Assembly: GCA_947306375.1 (NCBI GenBank)
Contig: CAMZGJ010000010.1
Coordinates: 1-14,599 of the forward strand
Length of the DNA: 14,599 nt
Source of the DNA: an uncultured Spirochaetales bacterium
Lineage (GTDB): Bacteria; Spirochaetota; Spirochaetia; Sphaerochaetales; Sphaerochaetaceae
Direction: 5' to 3'
The translations under genes and the position numbers were made by a program. Positions within the stretch are counted from its first letter, which is position 1, and every line of letters starts with the position of its first letter. The notes below the pieces were generated by a model. That model ran no database searches. It was not told where the DNA came from and was given only the letters and a program-made list of their open reading frames with translations. Positions 1 through 8,560 of this stretch are shown piece after piece.

Positions 1-239
1 GGATTGACGGTCTTATCAGTAGATTTTCAAACAAGAGAAGTATAGAGAATATCAACATCGTTGACAGGAACATCCTGAGAATCTCTTTCTTCTCTTTTCT
101 TTTCTGTAAAGATATTCCGGTCAACAGCGTTATTGACGAGGCCGTGAAGCTCTCTCAGGAATTCAGCAACGAGGTGAGCTACAGATTCGTCAACGGTCTT
201 CTTGATACTGCATCGAGGTCTTTGGATGATTTATCTTAA
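1..239 (+). CDS. nusB: NusB transcription antitermination protein, C-terminal part (5' end outside window)
   Basis: The window opens inside a gene; reading from base 3 gives 78 residues ending at TAA 237-239. The visible part matches the all-helical C-terminal half of NusB: VDRNILRISFF, then a DIPVNSVIDEAVKLSQEF helix, then the closing RFVNGLLD signature. In the family, NusB pairs with NusE (ribosomal protein S10) on boxA RNA and helps RNA polymerase read through rRNA operons. The last 14 bases overlap the start of map, so the two are translationally linked. The start and N-terminal half cannot be judged. The identification rests on the D-R-x-I-L-R, I-x-E-A-V and R-F-V-N-G patterns, which are characteristic in this order. 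Confidence 0.88.
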   Translation, partial: IDGLISRFSNKRSIENINIVDRNILRISFFSFLFCKDIPVNSVIDEAVKLSQEFSNEVSYRFVNGLLDTASRSLDDLS

Positions 240-984
240 AACAGAGGAACAGATTGACGGTATCAGGAAGAGCTGCCGCATGCTCTGTGATCTTCTTGAT
301 ACTCTGGAAGAGGGCAGAATTAAACCCGGCATGTCCACTAAGGATCTTGATGCTTTCTGCCATGACTGGATAATAAGCCACGGCGGAAAACCTGCAATTC
401 TGCACTATGAGGGTTTTCCCGCTTCCACATGCATAAGCGTCAATGAGGAAGTTATCCACGGAATTCCCAGAAGAAACAAAATCATACAGGAAGGGGATAT
501 AGTCTCCGTAGACACCTGTATCAACCTCAACGGATTCATCTCGGACAGCGCACGCACATATCCGGTGGGCAAGGTCTCTGAAGACAGGCTCAAACTGATC
601 AAGGTTACCCGTGAGTGCCTTTACAAGGGCATTGAGGCCGCCTCTTCGCCCAGAGCCAGAATTCAGGACATAGGCGCTGCAGTCTACAAGCACGCTACCA
701 GAAACGGCTACGGAGTTCTGAGGGAATACTGCGGCCACGGAGTGGGGCTTGAGGTTCATGAGGATCCTGAAGTGCCCAACTATGTCAGTCATACCATTGG
801 CAATCCCAGAATCAGGGAGGGCATGGTTTTTGCAATAGAACCCATGATCAACATGGGCTCACAGAGAATTGATCATCTTGATGACGGATGGACGGTTGTT
901 ACCGCTGACGGAAAACCATCCGCTCATTTTGAACATACCGTTGCAATCACGCACAACGGACTTGAGATTCTTTCTCAGAAATAG
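226..984 (+). CDS. map: Methionine aminopeptidase, type I
   Basis: A 252-residue cytosolic metallo-peptidase that removes the initiator methionine from nascent proteins. All five metal ligands of the pita-bread fold are visible: D96 (SVDTC), D107 (ISDSA), H171 (CGHGVG), E205 (AIEPM) and E236 (HFEHT). Spacing and length are those of type Ia enzymes such as E. coli Map, without an N-terminal zinc-finger extension. I chose ATG 226 because it begins MIYLKTEEQI, where the family normally begins, and has GAGG at 215-218 seven bases upstream. An in-frame ATG at 202 would add eight unconserved residues. The gene overlaps nusB by 14 bases and is followed 8 bases later by a phosphoribosyltransferase, so the three are probably one transcript. 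Confidence 0.96.
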   Translation: MIYLKTEEQIDGIRKSCRMLCDLLDTLEEGRIKPGMSTKDLDAFCHDWIISHGGKPAILHYEGFPASTCISVNEEVIHGIPRRNKIIQEGDIVSVDTCINLNGFISDSARTYPVGKVSEDRLKLIKVTRECLYKGIEAASSPRARIQDIGAAVYKHATRNGYGVLREYCGHGVGLEVHEDPEVPNYVSHTIGNPRIREGMVFAIEPMINMGSQRIDHLDDGWTVVTADGKPSAHFEHTVAITHNGLEILSQK

Positions 985-992
985 GGGGATTT

Positions 993-1610
993 ATGGCAAA
1001 AGAGTTTATTTCACATGATGTAATCAGAGACAGTGCCCTTAAGATGGCTTACAAGATGCATGTTGAGGATCATTTCATTCCGGATGTCATCTATGTATCC
1101 CTGAGAGGCGGAGTTTATCTTGCAAACGTAATCTCCGAGTATTTCAAGATTGTAAGCAAGAAGGAAAACAGAAGACCTGTTCTGTACGCCGCCGTTGTTG
1201 CCAGAAGCCGCTACGCCCTTATTCCCGGAGAGGAAACCAAGGTTTTTGTTGATGGCTGGACATATTCCCCGGACTACCTCAGATACGGAGACAAGGTTCT
1301 CCTTGTGGACGATATTTTTGATACAGGCAACACAGTCAACAAACTTGGCCAGATTATCATGGACAAGGGTATTCCCCGTGAGGATCTGAAGATTGCCGTC
1401 TACGATTACAAGGTTCCCGTATACAAGAACCAGAAAGCTCTTCCCATCCAGCCGGATTACTGGTGCAGAAAGCACGTTCTGAACAAGCCCGAGGATGAGA
1501 CCTGGATTCACTACCTCTGCCACGAGCTTGTAGGTCTTACGGATGATGAGATTGAGCAGTGCTATCCTGATCCCGAGGTCAGAGCAATTCTTCACGGTTT
1601 AAAGAAATAA
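993..1610 (+). CDS. Purine-type phosphoribosyltransferase (xanthine/hypoxanthine-guanine-like)
   Basis: A 205-residue type I phosphoribosyltransferase. The PRPP-binding loop VLLVDDIFDTGNT contains the acidic pair D106-D107 and the DTGNT phosphate loop at 110-114. Upstream, SLRGGVYLAN matches the first pyrophosphate-binding loop. The C-terminal WIHYLCHE followed by LTDDEIEQ resembles the Trp-containing hood of xanthine/guanine enzymes, so 6-oxopurine salvage (base plus PRPP to nucleotide plus PPi) is the best inference; substrate specificity cannot be read from sequence. The start ATG 993 has a GGGGG run at 984-988, partly inside the map stop codon, as ribosome binding site. It is the last gene of the nusB-map group, ending just before a terminator hairpin. 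No symbol is given because gpt, hpt and unnamed paralogues share these motifs. Confidence 0.85.
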   Translation: MAKEFISHDVIRDSALKMAYKMHVEDHFIPDVIYVSLRGGVYLANVISEYFKIVSKKENRRPVLYAAVVARSRYALIPGEETKVFVDGWTYSPDYLRYGDKVLLVDDIFDTGNTVNKLGQIIMDKGIPREDLKIAVYDYKVPVYKNQKALPIQPDYWCRKHVLNKPEDETWIHYLCHELVGLTDDEIEQCYPDPEVRAILHGLKK

Positions 1611-1615
1611 TAATT

Positions 1616-1656
1616 AAGGCTGTAACATTTATCTGAATGTTGCAGCCTTTGTTTTT
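1616..1656 (+). terminator. Rho-independent terminator of nusB-map-phosphoribosyltransferase, probably shared with secA
   Basis: A 14-bp stem (1616-1629 with 1636-1649, one G-T pair) closes a 6-base loop TATCTG and runs into a T-rich tail at 1648-1656. It lies 5 bases after the phosphoribosyltransferase stop and ends 2 bases before the secA stop on the other strand. Read on the minus strand, the same stem is followed by a weaker T-rich stretch (AATTATTATTT), so it probably ends both convergent transcripts. Confidence 0.85.
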
Positions 1657-1657
1657 G

Positions 1658-4420
1658 TCAGCCGTTGGTGTTGCGGCCGTGGCAGTTCTTGTATTTCTTG
1701 CCGCTTCCGCAGGGACAGGGATCGTTTCTGCCGACCTTGGGAGTGCTTCTGACAACCTGAATGCTGTTGGTGTTGCCTGCGTTCTCACTCTGTCTTGCAT
1801 GCTGAATCTGCTGCATTGCAATGTTCTGGAAGGCATTGTTTGCCGCATGGCTTTCCTGGAAGTTGACCTTTCTGTTCCTGAGGCCCGGGTTGTTCTCCGG
1901 ATTGATTCTGATTCTGACCTGGTTGACGGTCTTTACAACGGAAGCCCTTATCTTCTCAATCATTGTGTCAAAGATGTCAAAACCCTCAAGCTTATACTCA
2001 AGAAGCGGGTTCTTCTGTGCATAGGATCTCAATGATACGGAGTCTCTCAGATCTTCCAGTTCCTCAAGGTGGTTCTGCCATCTTGTGTCTATCTGTCTGA
2101 GGTAGGTCTGAAGGACAAAGACGGAGAACAGGGGAGCGCCTACGGTGTTGACCTTGGCCATGAGGCTGTTCTTTACATCTTCCTTGACCTTTTCCTTCAG
2201 AGAGGCAATGTCGCTGCTGTTGTCCTGCTCATCAGGGATGTATGTGTATCCTATCCTGTCCGGAAGGGCATTTATGAAGGCGGAGATATCCTTTTCCTCA
2301 TCTGCAATGTCGTCAATAATATCGTTGCAGGCCCTGATGGAGCGTCCTATTATGTCGGAATCCTTAAGAATCTCGTCACGCTGGCTGTAGATGAAGTTTC
2401 TCTGCTCGTTGAGAACGTCATCATACTCAAGAAGATGCTTTCTTATCTCAAAGTTTCTTTCCTCAACGCGCTTCTGGGCTGTCTCTATGACGCGGCTGAC
2501 CATGGGGTTCTCAATGGCCTCTCCGCTGTTCATTCCCAGACGGCCCATCATTGCCTTGACGTTGTCCTTGGCAAAGAGGCGCAGAAGAGTATCGTCAAAA
2601 GAGACAAAGAAGCGAGAAGTTCCGGGGTCTCCCTGTCTGCCGCTTCTTCCTCTGAGCTGGTTGTCTATACGTCTGGACTCATGTCTTTCAGTTCCAAGAA
2701 TGTAAAGGCCGCCCAGAGCTTTGACCTTCTCGTATTCTTCCTGCCACCTGGGCATTATCTTCTCTTTTGCCTTCTGGAACTCTTCCTCGGAGGCCTCTGT
2801 TCCGCAAACCTTCCTTGTCATGGAGTCCGGAGAGCCGCCCAGCTTTATGTCCGTTCCTCTGCCGGCCATGTTGGTGGCAATTGTAACGGCACCCACGGCG
2901 CCTGCATTTTCAATAATTGCGGCCTCACGGGCGTGGTTCTTGGCATTCAGAACCTCATGGGGAATGCCCATCTTCCTTATCATTGCAGACAGGAGCTCTG
3001 ACTTCTCAATTGAGACGGTGCCCACAAGGATGGGCTGACCTGTTTCATGGACGCGCTTGATTTCCTGACAGATTGCAGTGTACTTGAACTGCTCGTTAAG
3101 GAAGACAAGGTCATCCATGTCCTTCCTCTGAACGGGGAGGTTGGTGGGAATTACAACAACGTCAAGGTTGTAAATCTGGCTGAACTCTGCAGATTCAGTG
3201 TCTGCGGTACCTGTCATACCGGAGAGTTTTTCATACATTCTGAAGAAGTTCTGGAATGTGATTGTTGCAAGAGTTCTGTTCTTTCCCAGGACCTTGATGT
3301 GTTCCTTGGCTTCTATTGCCTGATGCAGGCCGTCGGAGTATCTTCTGCCGTAGAGTATGCGGCCGGTAAACTCATCCACTATCTGGACCTGGTTGTCCAC
3401 AACAACATAGTCAGTGTCCCTGCGGTAGAGAAGGCGGGCAACCATGGCCTGGGTTACGTAGTGAACGTATTCAAAGTTGTTGTCATCGTACAGAGAGCCC
3501 TGGATTACATTCATCTTCTGCAGGAGCTGCTCCATGTGGGTCATGCCTTCCTTGGTGAAACTTACTCTCCTGGATTTCTCATCCACCATGTAATCTCCGT
3601 CAGGCTCAAGTTTTGCACCTTCCTCAAAGCGGGCAAAGGCAGAGATTACCGGATATTCACCGGTCTCCGGGTCTTTGGCGCATTCCCTGAAGTAGGGAGT
3701 AATCTTCTCGGCATTGCGTGCAATCTCGGTGTCATCATCTGCCTGGCCGGAGATGATGAGGGGAGTTCTGGCCTCATCAATGAGGATTGAGTCTATCTCA
3801 TCTATAATGCAGTAGTGGTGCTTTGGCTGAATCTTGTCCTCAAGGCGGAACTTCATGTTGTCCCTGAGGTAGTCAAAACCGAATTCGTTGTTGGTTCCGT
3901 ATGTTACGTCGCAGCCGTAGGCCTCTCTGCGCCTCTCATTGTCCATGTTGCTGACAATGACGCCTGTTGTCAGGCCCAGGAATGAATATACTCCTCCCAT
4001 CCACTGTGCGTCTCTCTGTGCAAGGTAGTCGTTTACGGTGACAATATGCACGCCCTTGCCGTCAAGGGCATTGAGGTACGCGGCGGGAACTGCGGTAAGG
4101 GTTTTTCCCTCACCGGTCTTCAGTTCAAGTATTTTTCCCTGGTGGAGAACAATGGCACCCATAATCTGGACATCGTAATGACGCTCTCCCAGAACCCTGA
4201 ATGCGGCCTCGCGCACAAGGGCAAATGCTTCAGGAAGGATGTTGTCCTTGGTTTCACCGTTTGCAAGACGTTCCCTGAACTTCTGTGTCTGAAGGGGGAA
4301 TTCTTCATCTTTCAGGCCCTTGGCCCAGGGCTCAAAGGATGCAACTTTATCAACTATGGGGGCAAGACCCCTGATATCTTTTTCTTTTTTTGTACCGAAT
4401 AATTTGGTCAGAATACTCAT
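1658..4420 (-). CDS. secA: SecA preprotein translocase ATPase
   Basis: A 920-residue motor ATPase that drives unfolded preproteins through SecYEG. Visible features are Walker A GEGKT at 103-107, the DEID Walker B motif near residue 206, the helicase-like motif [13 protein letters not shown], and RQGDPG within [12 protein letters not shown] of the second nucleotide-binding domain. A C-terminal SEC-C zinc motif supplies C902, C904, C913 and H914 after a linker, which in the family binds SecB and phospholipid. I chose the ATG at 4418-4420 (MSILTKLFG); an upstream in-frame ATG at 4462 would add a hydrophobic 14-residue tail and lies upstream of the promoter. No Shine-Dalgarno sequence precedes the start: the -10 box ends 7 bases before it, so the mRNA is predicted to be leaderless. 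It is a single gene, convergent with the upstream operon and divergent from cvpA. Confidence 0.97.
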   Translation of the reverse strand: MSILTKLFGTKKEKDIRGLAPIVDKVASFEPWAKGLKDEEFPLQTQKFRERLANGETKDNILPEAFALVREAAFRVLGERHYDVQIMGAIVLHQGKILELKTGEGKTLTAVPAAYLNALDGKGVHIVTVNDYLAQRDAQWMGGVYSFLGLTTGVIVSNMDNERRREAYGCDVTYGTNNEFGFDYLRDNMKFRLEDKIQPKHHYCIIDEIDSILIDEARTPLIISGQADDDTEIARNAEKITPYFRECAKDPETGEYPVISAFARFEEGAKLEPDGDYMVDEKSRRVSFTKEGMTHMEQLLQKMNVIQGSLYDDNNFEYVHYVTQAMVARLLYRRDTDYVVVDNQVQIVDEFTGRILYGRRYSDGLHQAIEAKEHIKVLGKNRTLATITFQNFFRMYEKLSGMTGTADTESAEFSQIYNLDVVVIPTNLPVQRKDMDDLVFLNEQFKYTAICQEIKRVHETGQPILVGTVSIEKSELLSAMIRKMGIPHEVLNAKNHAREAAIIENAGAVGAVTIATNMAGRGTDIKLGGSPDSMTRKVCGTEASEEEFQKAKEKIMPRWQEEYEKVKALGGLYILGTERHESRRIDNQLRGRSGRQGDPGTSRFFVSFDDTLLRLFAKDNVKAMMGRLGMNSGEAIENPMVSRVIETAQKRVEERNFEIRKHLLEYDDVLNEQRNFIYSQRDEILKDSDIIGRSIRACNDIIDDIADEEKDISAFINALPDRIGYTYIPDEQDNSSDIASLKEKVKEDVKNSLMAKVNTVGAPLFSVFVLQTYLRQIDTRWQNHLEELEDLRDSVSLRSYAQKNPLLEYKLEGFDIFDTMIEKIRASVVKTVNQVRIRINPENNPGLRNRKVNFQESHAANNAFQNIAMQQIQHARQSENAGNTNSIQVVRSTPKVGRNDPCPCGSGKKYKNCHGRNTNG

Positions 4421-4427
4421 GTGCAAA

Positions 4428-4456
4428 AGTATAATGAAAATGCTGGTAATCGGAAA
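4428..4456 (-). promoter_or_regulatory. Predicted sigma-70-type promoter of secA
   Basis: On the minus strand, TTTCCG (4456-4451), a 17-base spacer, then TATACT (4433-4428). The -10 box matches TATAAT at five of six positions; the -35 is weak. Seven bases separate it from the secA ATG, which puts transcription start at the A of the ATG or one base before. The call is from motif reading only. Confidence 0.6.
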
Positions 4457-4473
4457 GAGCACGCATTGCCAAA

Positions 4474-4502
4474 TTGATATTGTACACTTATCAGGATATA
4501 AT
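4474..4502 (+). promoter_or_regulatory. Strong predicted sigma-70-type promoter of the cvpA-dinG operon
   Basis: TTGATA (4474-4479), a 17-base spacer, then a perfect TATAAT (4497-4502). This is one mismatch from full consensus at optimal spacing. The ATG of cvpA begins at 4510, only 7 bases after the -10 box, so the predicted start of transcription is 4509-4510 and the message would have no leader. The -35 faces the secA -35 across 17 bp in the 89-bp divergent gap. Confidence 0.78.
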
Positions 4503-4509
4503 TACGGTC

Positions 4510-4995
4510 ATGGATATGTTCAATACACTCGACTGGATAATCATGGCTCTCTGCGCAATAGGCGCAATATGGGGAGCAATCAAAGGCTTTATTGATGAAT
4601 TCTCACAGAAATCCGGGTATATCGCCGGCCTTACGGCCGCCCTTATGTTCACCAAGATGCTTCTTCCCAAGCTTTCAGGCACCGGTATTCCTTACTGGCT
4701 TGGAGCTTTTCTGTGCTATGTGGTGCTCTTCATGGCGGGTTTCCTGCTCATAAAGATGCTGGGCACCATCATAAGGAGAATATCAGACACGGCGGGAATC
4801 AACTTTGTGGACAATCTTCTGGGCTTCTTTCTGGGACTTGCGGAGATGGTATTTGTGGTAGGCATTATTGAGACCGTTCTGGCATATCAGACCATGTTTG
4901 ATCTTCAGAAACTCTTCAATGAAAGCATTATCTCAACAAAGATAATCATGCCCGTCTTCAATATTGCCCTCAATCAGGTCCAGGGCCTTATGTGA
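4510..4995 (+). CDS. cvpA: CvpA family inner-membrane protein
   Basis: A 161-residue integral membrane protein with about four hydrophobic segments (near residues 9-22, 30-45, 60-80 and 103-122). Typical CvpA features are the N-terminal LDWII segment, GAIKGFIDEF after the first helix, and a glycine-rich NLLGFFLGLAEM late in the protein. In E. coli CvpA is needed for colicin V production and has been linked to envelope integrity; its molecular activity is unknown, so none is assigned. ATG 4510 (MDMFNTLDW) is preferred; ATG 4516 is possible. The only SD-like bases (AGGA at 4493-4496) lie 13 bases upstream and overlap the -10 box, so leaderless translation is likely. It is the first gene of the operon, and its stop TGA shares its last base with the start of the next gene. 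Confidence 0.85.
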   Translation: MDMFNTLDWIIMALCAIGAIWGAIKGFIDEFSQKSGYIAGLTAALMFTKMLLPKLSGTGIPYWLGAFLCYVVLFMAGFLLIKMLGTIIRRISDTAGINFVDNLLGFFLGLAEMVFVVGIIETVLAYQTMFDLQKLFNESIISTKIIMPVFNIALNQVQGLM

Positions 4996-6053
4996 TGCAG
5001 ATTGAAAAACTGATAGAGGATGGCAGCTTCCCTTCATGTGTCCTGTTCTCAGGCTCAAGATACTCCGGGCGTATGTATACGGCAAACAAAGTTGCAGATG
5101 CCCTGGGAAGCACGTTTGAATCAACTGTAATTCTCTCGGACAGAGACAACGTAACGCAGATTAACGCTGCGTTGAATCTGTTTGAGAAGAACAGAAACAG
5201 AGCCGCCTCCCAGTTTCTCGAGCGCACCGTAAAGGTCTACCTCAAACAGTTCCACGGCGCCCTTATGGATTCCATGAGCGCCGCCAACAGAAAGAAGTTC
5301 TCAGATGCAGGAGACTGCATGGATCTTCTTTCAGAACTTGCCTCCCTTGATGAGAAGGACATTCCCAAATGGACTGACAGAATGAGAAAGAGCCTTGAAA
5401 AGCTCTATCCGCTTTCAAAGGGCCAGGGAGTGACCGTTGGCAAGATAAGGGACATAAAGAAGTGGTGTTCCGAATATTCTGCGGACGGAAAGACCAAGAC
5501 TGTGATAATAGAGGGTCTTGAGAATGCCGGAGACTCATCATCAAACGCACTTCTCAAGATTCTTGAAGAACCTCCTGCGGATACATACTTCATACTGGTG
5601 TCACAGAATCCCGGAAGGATAGGCCAGACTGTGCTCTCCCGTGTAAGACAGTTCCATTTCAGCGACATGAGCACGGAGCAGAAGAACTCAATTCTCAGCT
5701 CCCTGTTCGTTGATCCGAATGCCCATGAGGACCTTGAATCCTTCTTCATAACAATGAGCGGTGCTGATGATGAGCTTCTTCACCGCAGCGCAAGGGAAGT
5801 CTCGGAGGGCAAAGACCCGCAGTTCCCGGCTCTTGTAAAGGAGCTTGAGAGAACAGGCATGTGGACCCGTTTCTACAGCCTGCTTGTCCGTGAACTGAGA
5901 AACAGACTTGAAAGCGGAGAACTTTCCGAGAGAAAATGCAGCTATCTTCTGGAGGAGATAGAAAACCATACATCAAAGGCAGCATCCTTCAACCAGGTGC
6001 CCAGGCTTACCTTTGATTTTGTTGTTTTCACCGCACTGGGGGTTGTACGTTGA
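4995..6053 (+). CDS. holB: DNA polymerase III delta-prime-like clamp-loader protein (AAA+, degenerate P-loop)
   Basis: A 352-residue protein of the clamp-loader AAA+ family. The clearest block is NALLKILEEPPADTYFIL starting at N184, followed by the sensor/arginine-finger region TVLSRVRQFHF with S215-R216 kept and the usual Cys of SRC replaced by Val. The P-loop position (SGSRYSGRMYTA, residues 19-30) lacks the GK[ST] needed for ATP binding, as expected for a delta-prime rather than a gamma/tau subunit. No zinc-binding Cys cluster is visible, and residues about 60-130 form a charged helical stretch not typical of E. coli HolB. In the family it helps load the sliding clamp on DNA. The start is ATG 4995, overlapping the cvpA stop; GTG 4992 is an alternative. 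The end overlaps the next gene by 4 bases. A dedicated treponemal clamp-loader variant is an alternative naming. Confidence 0.78.
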   Translation: MQIEKLIEDGSFPSCVLFSGSRYSGRMYTANKVADALGSTFESTVILSDRDNVTQINAALNLFEKNRNRAASQFLERTVKVYLKQFHGALMDSMSAANRKKFSDAGDCMDLLSELASLDEKDIPKWTDRMRKSLEKLYPLSKGQGVTVGKIRDIKKWCSEYSADGKTKTVIIEGLENAGDSSSNALLKILEEPPADTYFILVSQNPGRIGQTVLSRVRQFHFSDMSTEQKNSILSSLFVDPNAHEDLESFFITMSGADDELLHRSAREVSEGKDPQFPALVKELERTGMWTRFYSLLVRELRNRLESGELSERKCSYLLEEIENHTSKAASFNQVPRLTFDFVVFTALGVVR

Positions 6054-7207
6054 GCAGGTTTACTGAAAAAGCCCTGAGCAGAATTGCAAAACTCTCACCT
6101 GAGCAAATTGCCAGAATCCTGGACTCAAGAAGCAATGAACTTGCAATGAGGACGGAAATACTGGATTCCGTTAAGATGGGTTATCTTCTTGTAAACAAAG
6201 AAGGTACAGTTCTCTACATGAACAACGTTCTCTACGATCATGCAGACTGCTTCAGGAGAAAAAATACAAGTTCAATAAACGTTGAAAGGCTGTTCAGGGA
6301 CACAGGGCTTGTTAAGTTCATAAAGGGTGTTCTCATGACAGGCTCCGAGGAGGAGTACAACTACGTTCTTGAAAGAGCCTCTTACGGCAAGGCAGACATA
6401 AGGGTCTACTGGCTCCGTCCCGATCAGTCGGACCATTACATCTTCTGCTTCCATGATGTGACTGTGTTCAGAAAGATTAGGGAAGAGTATCTTAAGAATG
6501 AAAGCCTTGCAGCCATGACAACAATGGCCGCGGGAATTGCTCATGAGATAAAGAACCCCCTTGCATCCATTTCCATCTATCTCCAGATTCTTCAGAGAAA
6601 GCTCAGGGAGAACGGAGTTCTTACTGATGAGGATGCATCAAAGAGCCTTCAGGTGATAAGCGATGAGATTGAGCGCCTGAACGCCATAACCGTGGACTTC
6701 CTGTTTGCAGTAAAACCAATGAACGTAAAGCCAACCCTTGCGGATGTAAATTCAGTTGTTCTCAAGGCTGTGGCCGTTGCGGAACCTGAGGCCGCCCAGC
6801 AGGGGATTGAGCTTACAACGGACAAAGCAACAAGTCTTCCCAACGTGGAGATTGACGTAAATCTCATAGAACAGAGCATACTCAACCTCATAAGAAATGC
6901 GGTTCAGGCCATTTGTCCTGAATCCGAAGTAAAGGAAATTAAAGTGGGCACAAGGCTGGACGGAGACATGGTGCGCATAACCGTTTCAGATACCGGATGC
7001 GGAATGACGGATGAGACAATGTCAAAGATATTTGAGCCTTACTACACCACAAAGGCCGGCGGAACCGGACTGGGACTTACCAATATCTTCAAGATAATGA
7101 AGCTTCATAACGGCAATGTCTCCGTAACATCCGAATACGGAAAGGGATCCGAGTTCACCCTCAGTCTGCCGGTTCCCAGAAGCCAGCGCTTCAGGATAGA
7201 GGCATAG
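6050..7207 (+). CDS. atoS: Cytosolic PAS-domain sensor histidine kinase, AtoS/NtrB-like
   Basis: A 385-residue sensor kinase. A PAS fold occupies about residues 28-140 (MGYLLVNKEGTVLYMNNV at its start). The HisKA dimerisation helix follows with phospho-acceptor H165 in GIAHEIKNPLA. The HATPase_c domain shows the N box (LNLIRNAVQAI), G1 (DTGCGM), the F box (FEPYYTTK) and G2 (GGTGLGL). There is no hydrophobic segment, so the protein should be soluble and sense an intracellular signal through its PAS domain. It should phosphorylate the adjacent AtoC. The start is TTG 6050, inside a TTGA overlap with the preceding stop and with a G run upstream at about 6038-6042; a later ATG would remove part of the N-terminal helix. 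The rare start and overlap suggest low, coupled translation. The ligand is not evident. Confidence 0.88.
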   Translation: MSRFTEKALSRIAKLSPEQIARILDSRSNELAMRTEILDSVKMGYLLVNKEGTVLYMNNVLYDHADCFRRKNTSSINVERLFRDTGLVKFIKGVLMTGSEEEYNYVLERASYGKADIRVYWLRPDQSDHYIFCFHDVTVFRKIREEYLKNESLAAMTTMAAGIAHEIKNPLASISIYLQILQRKLRENGVLTDEDASKSLQVISDEIERLNAITVDFLFAVKPMNVKPTLADVNSVVLKAVAVAEPEAAQQGIELTTDKATSLPNVEIDVNLIEQSILNLIRNAVQAICPESEVKEIKVGTRLDGDMVRITVSDTGCGMTDETMSKIFEPYYTTKAGGTGLGLTNIFKIMKLHNGNVSVTSEYGKGSEFTLSLPVPRSQRFRIEA

Positions 7208-7216
7208 GAGAATGAT

Positions 7217-8560
7217 ATGAAGAACACCATTCTAATTGCAGATGATGAATTGAATATAAGAAACGGGCTTATCCAGGCCGTTGAGATGGAAGGCTATGAG
7301 GGCATAGGAGCAGAAGACGGAAACAAGGCGTGGGAGATTATAAACTCACGCAATGTGGACATGGTCATAACTGATCTCAGAATGCCCGGAATGGACGGTT
7401 CAGAGCTCCTCAAGAAGATTTACACCTCCTATCCCACAGTCCCCGTAGTGGTTCTCACGGGCCACGGGACAATTGAAGATGCAGTTACGGCAATGCAGAA
7501 CGGTGCGGTGGACTTTCTTACAAAGCCCGTAAACCTGAACCACCTGTTTGTACTTATTAAAAAGAGCCTTTCCTCCAGGGATATGGCACGTAAGAATGAG
7601 GAACTTCAGGCAGAGCTGGACAGACTCAGGAGCCGTACATCCTATTCACCCCTTGTAGGAAAGAGTCCCGCCGTGCAGCGCCTCATGGACACAATTGTCC
7701 AGATTGCTCCCTCAAGGGCCTCCGTGCTTATTACCGGAGAGAGCGGAACGGGCAAGGAACTGGTTGCAGATGCAATTGTAAACTTTTCTGACAGAAAGAA
7801 TAAGAGCTTTGTTAAGGTCCACTGCGCGGCCCTTAACGATAACCTTCTGGAAAGCGAGCTCTTCGGTCATGTCAAGGGAGCCTTCACAGGAGCGGTTGCA
7901 GACAGGAAGGGCCGCTTTGAACAGGCAGACGGAGGCACTGTCTTTCTTGATGAGATAGGTGAGATTAACCAGAGCACACAGATAAAGCTTCTCAGGGTAC
8001 TTCAGGAACATGAGTTTGAGAAGGTTGGCGGAGAGAAGACAATCAAGACGGATGTCAGGATAATTGCCGCAACCAACAGAAACCTTGAGGAGGAGATAAA
8101 GGCCGGAAGGTTCAGGGAGGACCTGTACTACCGCCTGAACGTGGTAAGACTTGAGGTTCCGCCTCTCAGGGAGAGAAAGGATGACATTGCCCTTTTATCC
8201 ACACATTTTCTTAATCTCTTCAATGAGGAGAACAGAAAGAACATAACGGGATTCACGGCTCCTGCCTCAAAAGCCCTGTACAGCTATGACTGGCCGGGCA
8301 ACATAAGGGAACTGAGAAACTGCATAGAAAGCGCTGTGGTTCTTGCAAGAACTGATGTAATTGACCTTTCAGACCTTCCCCCGGCAGTAAGCAGAGCCAG
8401 AAACACGGATGAGATAGTAATCCCGCTCGGAACAACAATGGAGGAGGCGGAGAGGCAGATAATCAATGCAACTCTTGCATGGTGCAAGGGAAACAAGACC
8501 AAAACCGCCGATGTCCTTGGCCTGGGACGCAAGACAATACAGAGAAAGCTTGATGACTGA
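7217..8560 (+). CDS. atoC: NtrC-family sigma-54-dependent response regulator, AtoC-like
   Basis: A 447-residue three-domain activator. The receiver domain (1-120) has acidic D9-D10, phospho-acceptor D53 in ITDLRMPGMDG, Thr in VLTGHG and Lys in LTKP. The central AAA+ domain has Walker A GESGTGKE from residue 174, the sigma-54-contacting GAFTGA loop at 221-226, Walker B TVFLDEIGE and the RLNVVRLEVPPLRER region. The C terminus carries a Fis-type helix-turn-helix (NKTKTADVLGLGRKTIQRKL) and stops soon after it. All residues needed for sigma-54 activation appear intact. The start ATG 7217 follows AGGAG at 7206-7210. The gene overlaps dinG by 8 bases. Its DNA target is unknown; the paired dyads at 11366-11420 upstream of the sigma factor gene are an attractive candidate. 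Confidence 0.95.
   Translation: MKNTILIADDELNIRNGLIQAVEMEGYEGIGAEDGNKAWEIINSRNVDMVITDLRMPGMDGSELLKKIYTSYPTVPVVVLTGHGTIEDAVTAMQNGAVDFLTKPVNLNHLFVLIKKSLSSRDMARKNEELQAELDRLRSRTSYSPLVGKSPAVQRLMDTIVQIAPSRASVLITGESGTGKELVADAIVNFSDRKNKSFVKVHCAALNDNLLESELFGHVKGAFTGAVADRKGRFEQADGGTVFLDEIGEINQSTQIKLLRVLQEHEFEKVGGEKTIKTDVRIIAATNRNLEEEIKAGRFREDLYYRLNVVRLEVPPLRERKDDIALLSTHFLNLFNEENRKNITGFTAPASKALYSYDWPGNIRELRNCIESAVVLARTDVIDLSDLPPAVSRARNTDEIVIPLGTTMEEAERQIINATLAWCKGNKTKTADVLGLGRKTIQRKLDD

Noticed and set aside
190..1595. Minus-strand open frames of 200 and 194 codons opposite map and the phosphoribosyltransferase
   Set aside because: Same codon-mirror effect; the sense genes carry full catalytic motif sets.
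2069..3790. Long plus-strand open frames opposite secA (310 and 247 codons)
   Set aside because: They are mirrors of secA codon use: TTA, CTA and TCA codons are scarce, so stops are rare on the complementary strand. No family motifs, promoter or SD sequence support them.
4430..4435. Perfect TATAAT on the plus strand within the secA promoter
   Set aside because: It overlaps the minus-strand TATACT by symmetry, has no convincing -35 and has no start codon near; the better cvpA promoter lies downstream.
4421..4462. Upstream start for secA giving a hydrophobic 14-residue leader
   Set aside because: It would place the start upstream of the predicted promoter, and SecA is cytosolic with a conserved beginning at MSILTKLFG.
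4073..4503. TAnnTTTG-like motifs before several genes, suggesting a Bacteroidetes promoter and origin
   Set aside because: TACTTTTG, TATCTTTG and TATATTTG occur upstream of secA, the unknown gene and groES, but each is explained better by a -10 hexamer with a 17-bp spacer to a -35. GroES, the sigma factor and gene order look spirochaetal, and SD sequences are common, unlike in Bacteroidetes.
8466..8552. N-terminal extension of dinG by 29 residues
   Set aside because: It lies wholly within atoC, lacks family similarity, and the internal ATG 8553 starts exactly where the helicase domain sequence begins.
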